50,934 nt of DNA from Cellulomonas sp. 73-92 (lineage in GTDB: Bacteria > Actinomycetota > Actinomycetes > Actinomycetales > Cellulomonadaceae): contig NZ_MKTH01000001.1 of the NCBI RefSeq assembly GCF_001898175.1, positions 1 to 50,934 on the forward strand. The letters run 5' to 3'. Shown here piece after piece: positions 16,568-23,521 of the stretch; within the stretch, counting starts at the first letter, position 1; each line of letters starts with the position of its first letter. The notes beneath the pieces are model-generated. The model was not told the origin of the DNA, made no database searches, and saw only the letters and a list, made by a program, of their open reading frames with translations. The position numbers and the translations under genes are program-made.

Positions 16568-16846
16568 ATGAGCACCGGACCCGACCGTGACGAGCTCCTC
16601 CTGCGGCTGCGCCGGGTCGAGGGCCAGGTGCGCGGGATCGCCCGGATGGTCGACGAGCAGGCGTACTGCATCGACGTGCTCACCCAGGTCTCCGCCGCCT
16701 CCCGCGCGCTGCAGTCGGTCGCCCTGGCGTTGCTCGACCAGCACCTGCGCCACTGCCTGTCCCAGGTGGCCCAGGTCGGGGGAGAACTGCACGAGGAGAA
16801 GGTCCACGAGGCGTCGGCGGCGATCGCCCGTCTCGTCCGCAGCTGA
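16568..16846 (+). CDS. csoR: CsoR copper-sensing repressor
   Basis: 92 residues, all-helical CsoR/RcnR family. RLRRVEGQVRGIARMV is the conserved DNA-binding helix, and the Cu(I) ligands are Cys34 (AYCIDVLTQ), His59 and Cys63 (DQHLRHCL), the C-H-C set of true CsoR. It releases DNA on binding Cu(I). Likely targets are the three ATACCCC palindromes in the window. It follows the fusion ATPase with a short gap and is closed by a strong hairpin. Nearly identical in its core to the copy at 25799. Confidence 0.93.
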   Translation: MSTGPDRDELLLRLRRVEGQVRGIARMVDEQAYCIDVLTQVSAASRALQSVALALLDQHLRHCLSQVAQVGGELHEEKVHEASAAIARLVRS

Positions 16847-16856
16847 CGCGGGCGGA

Positions 16857-16892
16857 GCGCGGCCGGCCCATTCGACGCCGGGCCGGCCGCGC
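16857..16892 (+). terminator. Strong hairpin terminator after csoR
   Basis: GCGCGGCCGGCCC at 16857-16869 is the exact reverse complement of GGGCCGGCCGCGC at 16880-16892, a 13-base perfect stem with a 10-base loop, ten bases after the csoR stop. No U tract follows. Confidence 0.75.
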
Positions 16893-17020
16893 GCAACACG
16901 CGCCGCCGGCTGGTCGACGTTCACCGCGTCCCCAGCGGACGCGATAGATCCAGGGGTGGGGCTGACGCGCAGCTCGACCGGCATGCGGCCGGGTACGGCC
17001 GCGATCTTGGGGAGGCACTG

Positions 17021-18355
17021 ATGGCACAGCAGAAGAAGCGTCCTGGCACGGCTCGTGCCCATCCGCAGTCTGGCGGGCAGGCGAGCCGCCCCGGCCGCCT
17101 GCGCGAGCAGTCGCTGGCGGAGCTGCTCGAGCTGGCGGCCGCCCGGACCGCGCCGGCCGAAGCCGCACCGGCGACGCCGCCTGTTCCCCACAGGCGAACC
17201 ACCCGGGTGGCCACTGCGCCGGCCCAGCCCATCGATGCGCCGGCCCTGGCCCGGATCGCCGGGTCGCGCCGTCCGGCGGCCACCCGTCTGGAGTTCGTCA
17301 CCAACCCGTTCCACGCGCTTGCCGACCTCGGCCCCCAGTCGCTCGGCGTCAGCTACTGGTTCACCGCGCCCGACGGCCAAGCTCCCCACCGGGTCGACGT
17401 CCGGTTCACCGGGCATCGCCTCGACGTGACCGCGGCACGGAGCCCCGCCGACGACTTCGTCGTGACCGCGGCCGCGACCGACGTCGCCCCCAGGGGCGGC
17501 CCGATCGCGTTGACCCAACGAGTGACCGGGGTGGCCCCCGGACGCTGGTCCGTCACGGCGGAGGCGTACGCCACGCCGAACGGCGGGGACCGCGCCGCCG
17601 CGATCCGCCTGCCGTCGGCGACGGGGATCGGCCAGTCCGTCTACGCGCTTATCGCCGCCTTCCGTGCCCCGGGTGTCGTGCTCGGCGCCTGGCCGATGAT
17701 GGTCTCGCTGGGGTTCGCCCTGGGCCTTCTGGTGCAGGGCCTGCTGGCCCGGGTGCACGGCCTGTCCGGCGGCCGAGTGCTGCTGCTCGCGCTGCTGGCA
17801 GGCATGCTGGGCCTGTTCGGCGCCAAGGCGTACTACCGGCTCACGCACCTGCGCGAGGCGCCGGCCCCATGGTTGGCCGGCCTCAGCGTGCAGGGATTCG
17901 TCCTGGTGTCGACCACCGTCTTCGTGCTGGGCGGCTGGTGGTGGGGCATACCGGTCGGCCACCTGCTGGACGCCTCCATACCCGCGTTGCTGGTGGGTCA
18001 GGCCGTGGGACGGCTCGGCTGCCTGCTGGCGGGCTGCTGCGTGGGACGACCGACGACGAGGCATTGGGCGGTGTGGTCCTCCGACCGGACCATCGGTACC
18101 CGCCGCATCCCCGTGCAGATCCTGGAATCCGCATCGGCCGGCGCCCTCGCCCTGATCACCGGGTCGGCCGCCTGGCTCACGCCGCCGGAGCACGCCGGAT
18201 CCCTGTTCCTGGCCGGGCTGGCTTCGTACGTGCTTGTGCGCCAGGTTCTGTTCCCGCTGCGCGGGTTGCCGCGTGCCACACGCTACGGCCGGGCGGTCAT
18301 GCTCGTCCTGGCCCCAGCCGTCCTGGTCGGGGCGATCGTCGGAGCGATTGCCTGA
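17021..18355 (+). CDS. Lgt-family membrane protein with extra N-terminal domains
   Basis: 444 residues. A Pro/Ala-rich start is followed at about 85-200 by a beta-rich, fibronectin-like region (FVTNPFHALADLGPQSLGVS, then GRWSVTAEAYATP). From about 205 the rest is membrane-embedded and ends with an Lgt-like core: VGRLGCLLAGCCVGRPTTRH, the GRxG signature with three Cys, and RRIPVQILES in the place of the HPTxLYE motif. The conserved His of that motif is missing, so classic diacylglyceryl transfer is doubtful. Start ATG 17021 follows GGGGAGG. It lies between csoR and a CsoR-controlled YHS gene, so a copper-linked role is likely but unknown. Confidence 0.75.
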   Translation: MAQQKKRPGTARAHPQSGGQASRPGRLREQSLAELLELAAARTAPAEAAPATPPVPHRRTTRVATAPAQPIDAPALARIAGSRRPAATRLEFVTNPFHALADLGPQSLGVSYWFTAPDGQAPHRVDVRFTGHRLDVTAARSPADDFVVTAAATDVAPRGGPIALTQRVTGVAPGRWSVTAEAYATPNGGDRAAAIRLPSATGIGQSVYALIAAFRAPGVVLGAWPMMVSLGFALGLLVQGLLARVHGLSGGRVLLLALLAGMLGLFGAKAYYRLTHLREAPAPWLAGLSVQGFVLVSTTVFVLGGWWWGIPVGHLLDASIPALLVGQAVGRLGCLLAGCCVGRPTTRHWAVWSSDRTIGTRRIPVQILESASAGALALITGSAAWLTPPEHAGSLFLAGLASYVLVRQVLFPLRGLPRATRYGRAVMLVLAPAVLVGAIVGAIA

Positions 18356-18358
18356 TCT

Positions 18359-18375
18359 ATACCCCTGGGGGGTAT
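18359..18375 (+). promoter_or_regulatory. CsoR-type operator upstream of the YHS gene
   Basis: ATACCCC-TGG-GGGGTAT, a near-perfect 17-base palindrome four bases after the previous stop and 40 bases before the YHS start. Same form as the sites at 13630 and 23046. Confidence 0.85.
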
Positions 18376-18414
18376 GGTGGTCGGTTCAGCAAGCCCCTCG
18401 AGAAGGAGACCGCG

Positions 18415-18591
18415 ATGTCCCTGTTCCGCCGCCAGTCTGCCGACGTCCGCGCGATCGATCCGGTCTGCGGGATGACGGTGGAGCCGGCGAGCGCCGCCGC
18501 CAGTCGGGAGTTCGAGGGGACCACGTACTCCTTCTGCTCGAAGGGCTGCGCGGCCGCTTTCGAGGTCGATCCCCGCCGATACGTGAGGTAG
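18415..18591 (+). CDS. Small YHS-domain metal-binding protein
   Basis: 58 residues, essentially one YHS domain: DPVCGMTVEPASAAASREFE, then TTYSFCSKGCAAAFEVDP with the paired cysteines (CGM and FCSKGC). It closely matches the YHS tail of the fusion ATPase at 13755, so one may derive from the other. Ribosome-binding site GAAGGAGA precedes ATG 18415. It is under a CsoR-type operator. YHS proteins often occur with copper ATPases and may deliver or buffer Cu(I). Confidence 0.88.
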   Translation: MSLFRRQSADVRAIDPVCGMTVEPASAAASREFEGTTYSFCSKGCAAAFEVDPRRYVR

Positions 18592-18598
18592 TCCGCCA

Positions 18599-19694
18599 CG
18601 TCCGCACGCACGGTGGTGCCTGACGTCGGGGACCTGCACCGGGCCACCTCGCAGCCGGTCATCGAGCGGCAGCTGCGGCGCAGGCCGGGTGTCCTCGATG
18701 TCGCCGCGAACACGGTCGCCCAGACGGCGACCGTGACCTAATACTCCGCGTCGACCTCCTTTGCCGACCTGACGGCGTGGGGTCGCGAGTGGGGCTACCA
18801 CTGCACCGGCCAGGCGGTCCCCGAGCACGTGTGAGACCCGACCGCCGAGCCCGTCGAAGGCCCGAGTGCCGCGATGGCCCCGAGCCACGAGCACCACGGC
18901 GTTTCGCACGACGAGCACGCCGGGCACCAGCACGGAGCGGCCGCCACCACCACCCTCGGGCCCCGGGCACGCCGCGATGGCCGGTGCGCCCGGTGCGCGC
19001 GAGGCGATGGGTCACGGCGGTCACGGCGGTCACGGTGGGTCGATGGCGGACATGGCCCGCGGCATGCGCAACCGGTTCGTCGTGGCGGCGGCGTTGTCGG
19101 TGGTCGTGCTGCTGTGGTCGCCGATCGGGCGCGACGTGCTGCACGTCGGTGTGCCGGCGCCGTCGCCGTCGCCGTCGGCGCCGGCTGGCTGTACAGCGTC
19201 GTCGTCACGCTGACGGGTGGCGGGGAGGTCTTCTACGAGGCCGCCACCGTGCTGACGACGTTCGTGCTGCTGGGGCACTGGCTGGAGATGCGCGCGCGGG
19301 GTGGCGCGAACGAGGCGTTGCGGACCCCGCTCCAGCTGGCTCCGCCGCGGGCCGTGGTCCTGCGCGACGGCGAGGCCGTCGAGGTGCCAACCGACGAGGT
19401 CAAGGTCGGCCACCTGTTCCTCATTCGGCCCGGCGCGAATCGCCATCGGCGCCGGGCACGGACGTGGCGATCGAGACGGCGTCGGGCGCGCGACCGTCCG
19501 CAAGGAGCACCAGAACCTCGGCTGGGCGATCGGCCAACGCCCTGGCCCTGCCCATCGCCGCGGGCGCCCTGTAGGCCTGGCTCGGGTTGTGGCTGCGCCC
19601 CGAGATCGCCGCCCTGACCATGTCCGGCTCCACCCTCATCGTCACCGCCAACGCCCTCCTGCTGCGCCGGCTGCGCCTGACCCCGCCGGGCTGA
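18599..19694 (+). pseudogene. Decayed heavy-metal P-type ATPase, paralogue of the gene at 26095
   Basis: Pieces in several frames follow the protein at 26095 in order: RRRPGVLDVAANTVAQTATV then a TAA, WGREWGYHCTGQAVPEHV then a TGA, a His-rich linker, REAMGHGGHGGHGG, NRFVVAAALSVVVLLWSPIG, WLYSVVVTLTGGGEVFYEAA, then MRARGGANEALRTPLQLAPP. The middle (phosphorylation and CPx regions) is deleted; it resumes with AIETASG..., NLGWAIG and RPEIAALTMSGSTLIV. Stops, frameshifts and at least two large deletions show it is dead. It retains the same Cys-less HMA and His-rich leader as its paralogue. Confidence 0.88.
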
Positions 19695-19746
19695 CCCCGC
19701 CGGGCTGACCCCGCCGGGCTGACCCCGCCGGGCTGACCCCGCCGGG
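19677..19746 (+). repeat. Tandem repeat, five copies of a 14-base unit
   Basis: CTGACCCCGCCGGG is repeated exactly five times at the very end of the decayed ATPase. The first copy holds its last codons and stop, and each unit carries TGA. Probably slippage or a byproduct of decay; the GC-rich units could also act as a transcription block. Confidence 0.95.
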
Positions 19747-19786
19747 CCCGCCCGGCGAGAACCGCGTGCGAAGCCCGGCGTCCCTG

Positions 19787-20437
19787 TTACGGCGCGTCGG
19801 GCGTGCCGATCCCACCGGAGCAGGCGGCGCCCGGCTCGGGGGTCTGGGGTCCGTTGGCGTACTTGGCCACGAACGCCGCCAGGCGCGGGTCGTCGACCGA
19901 CGAAAGCTGCAGCTGGACACCCCACGCCGAGGCGACCACGGGTGTGGGCAGACCCGCGCGCGGGGTCACGAGCACGTAGGCGTTCTTCGCTGCCACGCCA
20001 CGCAAGGTCGCCAGCTGCGCCGCCGGAAGGTTGGCGTCATGGGTGATCCAGACCGCGCCGTGCTCCAGCGAGTGCACGGCGTTCTCGTCGGCCACCGGCG
20101 CGGAGTAGAAGCCGCAGTTCTCGTCCACCGCGGAGTGGTCGCCGCCGACGGGCGGGTCCTGGGCGTAGGCGACCGTGCCCGTCACATGGTTCCGCGACAG
20201 GCCCGTGAAGGTCTTGACGCCCGCGATCGGCGCCGTTGCCGCGGCCTGAACGCTGGCATTGTGCTGGGCCTGCTGCACGATGACAGCTGCGGTGGTTCCG
20301 ATCAGACCGAGCGCCACCACCCCGGCGATCGAAGCGATCAGGATGGTGCGCCGGCGCTCCGTCCGCTTCTGGGCGGCCTTGACGGCCGCCAGGCGCGCCT
20401 GACGCTGGGTCGGCGCGGGCTTGTGCTTGCTGTTCAC
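19787..20437 (-). CDS. DUF3105-family membrane-anchored protein
   Basis: 216 residues from GTG 20437. A basic N-terminus (TQRQARLAAVKAAQKRTERR) precedes a single helix (ILIASIAGVVALGLIGTTAA), and the outside domain has the DUF3105 signature with His and Cys: AVDENCGFYSAPVADENAVH, SLEHGAVWITHD, and an ending with Cys in GAACSGG. Upstream starts on this frame would give nonsense N-termini. DUF3105 proteins have no established function; the HGAVWI motif is conserved. It is single, convergent with the decayed ATPase. Metal or redox involvement is suggested only by location. Confidence 0.82.
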   Translation of the reverse strand: MNSKHKPAPTQRQARLAAVKAAQKRTERRRTILIASIAGVVALGLIGTTAAVIVQQAQHNASVQAAATAPIAGVKTFTGLSRNHVTGTVAYAQDPPVGGDHSAVDENCGFYSAPVADENAVHSLEHGAVWITHDANLPAAQLATLRGVAAKNAYVLVTPRAGLPTPVVASAWGVQLQLSSVDDPRLAAFVAKYANGPQTPEPGAACSGGIGTPDAP

Positions 20438-20620
20438 GCGTGCGGTGCCCTTCGAGGACGGTGTTCGGCATGCCCGACGGCCGAGCCGGAACACGAGGTC
20501 GGATCTGGTCGGACGGCCGCGCGGTGGCCGCCCACCCACCAGGATGACAGACGGCGCCGAACCGACCCCTGCCAGCCGCGGCGGGGATCGCCACCCGCCG
20601 TTGGCGAGACTTCGCGGGAC

Positions 20621-20638
20621 CTTTATCAGACCTCGATC
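20621..20638 (+). promoter_or_regulatory. Direct repeat operator (site C)
   Basis: CTTTATCAGACCTCGATC, 7-mers 11 bases apart. The flanks (ACTTCGCGGGAC before; an ATGACCGAC start 35 bases after) match site D at 32944, so it is another copy of the same promoter, with a different downstream gene. Confidence 0.7.
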
Positions 20639-20672
20639 AAGCCCACAGTCTGCAGCGGCGACGATTGATCCC

Positions 20673-21122
20673 ATGACCGACACCTGCGCCCGGCTCGGGG
20701 AACTCGCCACGGCACCCGAGCCCGGGTCTCGCCGCGGACCCGAGGCGAGTCCGGGACACCCAAGGGACCGACCCAGACGCAACTCCCTGCGGGCCATCAC
20801 CAGCACCATCGCTGATGGGACGGCTGCTCTGCGCACGCCCTCCAGGCGGCGTGGCACGCCTGGCGCTCAGCCGACGGGACGAACAAGGACGCGACGCATG
20901 AACGCCATGACGAGCACTCCACCACAGAAGTCGTTCGCGCCACTCGAGCCGCCGAACGGAGTGGCCTCGGGCCTGCTCGGCGTGGTCGTCGACGCCATCC
21001 TTGTGGCGGGTGCGGCGCTGCGCTTGGCACTCGTCGTCGCATCGGTCGCGGTCAGGAAACTCTTGCCGGTCCTTCGTCACCTTCGTCGCCGACGACAGGA
21101 CACGGCCGTCGGTACTTGGTGA
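20673..21122 (+). CDS. Small membrane protein, unknown, start uncertain
   Basis: From ATG 20673 the protein has 149 residues; from the in-frame ATG 20898 it has 74. The region after 20898 looks real: SFAPLEPPNGVASGLLGVVV, a membrane helix, then a second hydrophobic part (LRLALVVASVAV) and a basic tail HLRRRRQD. The earlier start sits at the same distance from operator C as the start of the gene at 32994 does from operator D (both begin MTD), but the intervening residues are Arg/Pro-rich. Probably a promoter copy fused to another gene. Function unknown. Confidence 0.5.
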   Translation: MTDTCARLGELATAPEPGSRRGPEASPGHPRDRPRRNSLRAITSTIADGTAALRTPSRRRGTPGAQPTGRTRTRRMNAMTSTPPQKSFAPLEPPNGVASGLLGVVVDAILVAGAALRLALVVASVAVRKLLPVLRHLRRRRQDTAVGTW

Positions 21123-21501
21123 ATGACCACTTGTGGCCAGAAATCGAGCTGCCACCGGCGTCAGTCCAGCAAGGCGACGGCCCGCTCGCCGGGATGTGGC
21201 GGTGGGAACCTCCTTCCGGCGCTGGTGCCCCGCACCGGTGTGTCTTCATCGAGGCTTCATCCGTCCCCAGTCGGGACTTGACGAACGCCGCCGAGGCTGG
21301 AGGGCGAAGCGGTAGTCCGAGGGCGCGGCCCGCACCAGGTCCAGCACGGGAAGAAGTGGCGATGAACCACCGCAGTGAACGTTCCACCCCTGAACCGCGA
21401 CCGGCCGGCGACGCCCGCAGGTCGATGGTCTGACGGGTCAGCGGGTCTCGTCGGCCGACCGTCGTCGACCGACCGGACGCGCGCCTTCCGCCAGTAGCAG
21501 C
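21123..21501 (+). promoter_or_regulatory. Intergenic region with operator H (21244-21261)
   Basis: CTTCATCGAGGCTTCATC at 21244-21261 is the cleanest site in the window: two identical 7-mers, 11 bases apart. Downstream, ATG 21362 with a purine-rich stretch before it opens a 23-codon frame, too short to judge. The carboxypeptidase starts at 21502. No other gene seen. Confidence 0.65.
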
Positions 21502-22308
21502 ATGGGACGACACTCCACCACCGACGACGCCGCCGCGGCGCGCCCCGCCCGCCTGCCCTTCACCGTTCGCCGTGCAGCGCGTCGACGGCTCGTGGTCGCC
21601 TCCGGCCGCGTCGTCGTGGCGGTGGTGCTGCTCGCGACGACGACCGCCTCGGCATGGGGTGCCGATGCGCGTGGCGCGCAGTCGGGTTCCGGGATCACGA
21701 CGATCGAGGCCCTGACGGCGAACGCCGTCATCCCGTCCCCGCCGGCCGCGCTCCTGCCCCGTGCCACCGCCAGCAGTCCGGCATCACCCCCCACGTCCAC
21801 GCAGAGGACCTCGCGTTCCCTGCCGCGAGCGGAGTTCCGCACGGACGACGGCAGAACGGTTGTCTGTTCCGGTCTCGTGCCCGACATCGGCACGAACGGC
21901 CACGTCCCCGACGCCTCGATGTGTGACCTGTGGCAGGCGCCGTACCGGGATCGGGCAGACGCGGTCGTGACCCTCACGCAGCTCAACGACATGTACACCG
22001 CCAGGTTCGGCGAACCGATGTGCCTGACGTCGGGATATCGCACGCTGGAGGAGCAGGCGGCGCTCCGACGCAGGACGCCGCAGCTCGCGGCTCCCGTGGG
22101 GCTGTCCAACCACGGCTGGGGGCTGGCGGTGGACTTCTGCAAGGAGACCTATACCGGTGCGCGCGGCGCGTGGCTGAGGGCGAACGGCCCCATGTTCGAC
22201 TGGGACAACCCGGCGTGGGCTCGAACGGGCCGGGGCGGCCCGTTCGAGCCGTGGCACTGGGAGTACGTGCCGGGTGTCAAGGCGCTCATCGCGGCCGGGC
22301 TGGAGTAA
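21502..22308 (+). CDS. D-alanyl-D-alanine carboxypeptidase (M15B, VanY-like)
   Basis: 268 residues. A basic N-terminus and hydrophobic stretch (VVVAVVLLATTTASAWG) look like a signal peptide or anchor. The catalytic domain shows the M15B signs: LTSGYRTLEEQ, GLSNHGWGLAVDFC (zinc His and Asp in SxHxxGxAxD) and EPWHWEYVPG (second His and Glu). It would trim terminal D-Ala from peptidoglycan stems outside the cell. It lies under operator H, so it may be part of the copper/envelope-stress regulon. The last 46 codons are duplicated at 41444. Confidence 0.9.
   Translation: MGRHSTTDDAAAARPARLPFTVRRAARRRLVVASGRVVVAVVLLATTTASAWGADARGAQSGSGITTIEALTANAVIPSPPAALLPRATASSPASPPTSTQRTSRSLPRAEFRTDDGRTVVCSGLVPDIGTNGHVPDASMCDLWQAPYRDRADAVVTLTQLNDMYTARFGEPMCLTSGYRTLEEQAALRRRTPQLAAPVGLSNHGWGLAVDFCKETYTGARGAWLRANGPMFDWDNPAWARTGRGGPFEPWHWEYVPGVKALIAAGLE
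22171..22308 (+). repeat. Duplicated carboxypeptidase 3' end (copy 1)
   Basis: These 138 bases of the live gene match 41444-41581 with few differences (same protein ending ...PWHWEYVPGVKAL, stops TAA versus TAG). Confidence 0.9.
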
Positions 22309-22330
22309 GGCGATTGTCGTTCGGGTGTCC

Positions 22331-22554
22331 GCGCGCTGGGCGCTGGCCTGGTACTACAACCGCTCGGAGCGGTGGCGCTCGTTGCCGCGGGGCTGGTGGT
22401 CCTCCGCGCGGCAGTCGGCCACCTGAGGGGGCGCTGGCTCGGGGTGGACGTCACGTTGAGTCGCCGGGTGGCGCGGGGACTGTACGTGTCGATCTGCGTG
22501 GCCCTCCTGGCGCTGGATGTCCGCCAGCAGGTCATCGCCGATGTCCTTCGGTGA
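22331..22554 (+). pseudogene. DUF2752 gene remnant (copy 1)
   Basis: Contains only the second half of a DUF2752-type membrane protein: WALAWYYN, then after a one-base frameshift LGAVALVAAGLVVLRAAVG and VARGLYVSICVALLALDVRQ, stop at 22552. The N-terminal Cys-Gly-Gly part seen in copy 2 is missing. The same frameshift occurs in both copies, so it predates the duplication. Confidence 0.75.
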
Positions 22555-22722
22555 TGGCGCAGGTGCCGTTCGGCCGTTGCGAGGCCGGAGCCCTACCGTG
22601 CGGCGGTTGAGGCGGTGGCGGGTGTGACGGTGCTCGACGAGCTGAGCGGCCACCCCCACCAGGCCTACATGCGCCGCCAGCTGATTGACCGGGTCTGGCA
22701 GTTGGACTGGGTCGGCGAAGAG
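22331..22722 (+). repeat. Segmental duplication copy 1 (matches 41789-42711 with an internal deletion)
   Basis: 22331-22630 matches 41789-42088 nearly base for base; 22631-22722 matches 42620-42711. The 531 bases between are absent here, exactly 177 codons, so the response-regulator frame is kept while the receiver domain is lost. Confidence 0.9.
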
Positions 22723-22935
22723 GGACTGGCGCCAGCGCTTCGCCAACTCGTCGAGGGCGCCGCCCGGGATTCTCCCGCGGGCCTGCGGTTACCACCGGAG
22801 AGCCGGTCGTCCGGCCGGCGGTGGACGTCCCGAGTAGGCGGCAGCCTGAGGATCGATTCCCGGGAGGGCCGAGGAACGACCCCGTGCACCTCGTTCTGCC
22901 TCTGGCGACACCTGCCGTCGACGACCTGGCCTGAG
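22598..22935 (+). pseudogene. Chimeric remnant: response regulator DNA-binding end joined to NarL-type kinase end
   Basis: 22618-22722 encodes VTVLDELSGHPHQAYMRRQ and DRVWQLDWVG, the winged-helix part of the regulator at 42073. At 22723 it switches to LAPALRQLVEGAARDSPAGL and RLPPE, typical of NarL-type kinases between the H box and ATPase domain. After another deletion comes GGSLRIDSREGRGTT, and then (two-base frameshift) VHLVLPL, the last ATPase strand. So two unrelated two-component genes were joined by deletions. Confidence 0.7.
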
Positions 22936-23010
22936 GGACGCCGCGCCGAGGGAACGCGGTTGGCCGTTGCACCTGGCGGTCTGCGTCGCGTCCCGCCGCG
23001 CCACCCGCGG

Positions 23011-23028
23011 GATCAAGGTTCGATGAAG
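23011..23028 (-). promoter_or_regulatory. Direct repeat operator (site E) of the copZ promoter
   Basis: Minus strand CTTCATCGAACCTTGATC, almost the same as site A. It ends 17 bases before the CsoR-type palindrome, so the copZ-copA operon has both an OmpR-type site and a CsoR site. Confidence 0.75.
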
Positions 23029-23045
23029 ATAGTGACTGACCCCTA

Positions 23046-23070
23046 TATACCCCTACCCCGGAGGGGTATA
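23046..23070 (+). promoter_or_regulatory. CsoR-type operator and -10 of the copZ operon
   Basis: TATACCCCT (23046-23054), seven bases, AGGGGTATA (23062-23070): a perfect nine-base inverted repeat. The right arm runs into TATAAC (23067-23072), a good -10 box, so CsoR binding would cover the promoter. copZ starts 62 bases on. Confidence 0.88.
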
Positions 23071-23132
23071 ACTGACGAGGTGCAGGTCCGGGGCTATTCG
23101 CGGACCGACCGGCAGAAGGGGAGGGAGTCGTC

Positions 23133-23357
23133 ATGACGATCACGACCTATGGGGTCACGGGCATGACGTGCGCGCACTGCGTCGGGGCGGTGTCCCGCGA
23201 GGTGACGCACGTCGAAGGCGTCCGTGACGTCCAGATTCATCTGGTTCCCGGGGGTGTGTCGCTCGTCGTGGTCGAGTCGCTGGCTCCGCTGGACGAGCCG
23301 GCCGTGGCCGCGGCCGTGGCGGAGGCCGGGTACGAGCTGACCGGGGTGCTGGCATGA
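23133..23357 (+). CDS. copZ: Copper chaperone CopZ
   Basis: 74 residues, one HMA domain. [17 protein letters not shown] carries the MxCxxC copper site; the fold continues [20 protein letters not shown] and ends with EAGYELTG. It binds Cu(I) in the cytoplasm and hands it to CopA, encoded two genes on. Ribosome-binding site GGGAGG precedes ATG 23133. Its stop overlaps the next start (ATGA). Confidence 0.95.
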   Translation: MTITTYGVTGMTCAHCVGAVSREVTHVEGVRDVQIHLVPGGVSLVVVESLAPLDEPAVAAAVAEAGYELTGVLA

Positions 23358-23521
23358 GCGACGGCGCGCGCCTGGTCGGGTTCGGCGCGGTGCTCGCGCT
23401 GGCCCTGGCGATCGGGCTGGGTATCGGTGCAGCCGTCGGCCCGCTGGGGTCGGGCGACGGCGCCCACCAGCAGAGCACGACGAACAGCGCCCCGGCGGCG
23501 GGGACGGAGGTGACGCGGTGA
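23354..23521 (+). CDS. Small single-helix membrane protein between copZ and copA
   Basis: 55 residues, overlapping copZ (ATGA) and copA (GTGA), so all three are translated as a unit. Sequence: a short start, one hydrophobic helix ([20 protein letters not shown]), then a Ser/Thr/Ala-rich outside tail with one His. Similar small proteins are found at this place in some actinobacterial copper operons. It may be a partner of CopA, but no function is known. Confidence 0.75.
   Translation: MSDGARLVGFGAVLALALAIGLGIGAAVGPLGSGDGAHQQSTTNSAPAAGTEVTR

Noticed and set aside
16109..18193. A 694-residue minus-strand frame
   Set aside because: Antisense to the ATPase end, csoR and the Lgt-like gene, which all have clear domains.
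19677..19746. The 14-base tandem repeat as a CRISPR array
   Set aside because: No spacers between units; the copies are directly joined.
21362..21433. A 23-codon reading frame with a plausible ribosome-binding site before the carboxypeptidase
   Set aside because: Too short, Arg/Pro-rich and without the features of a leader peptide.
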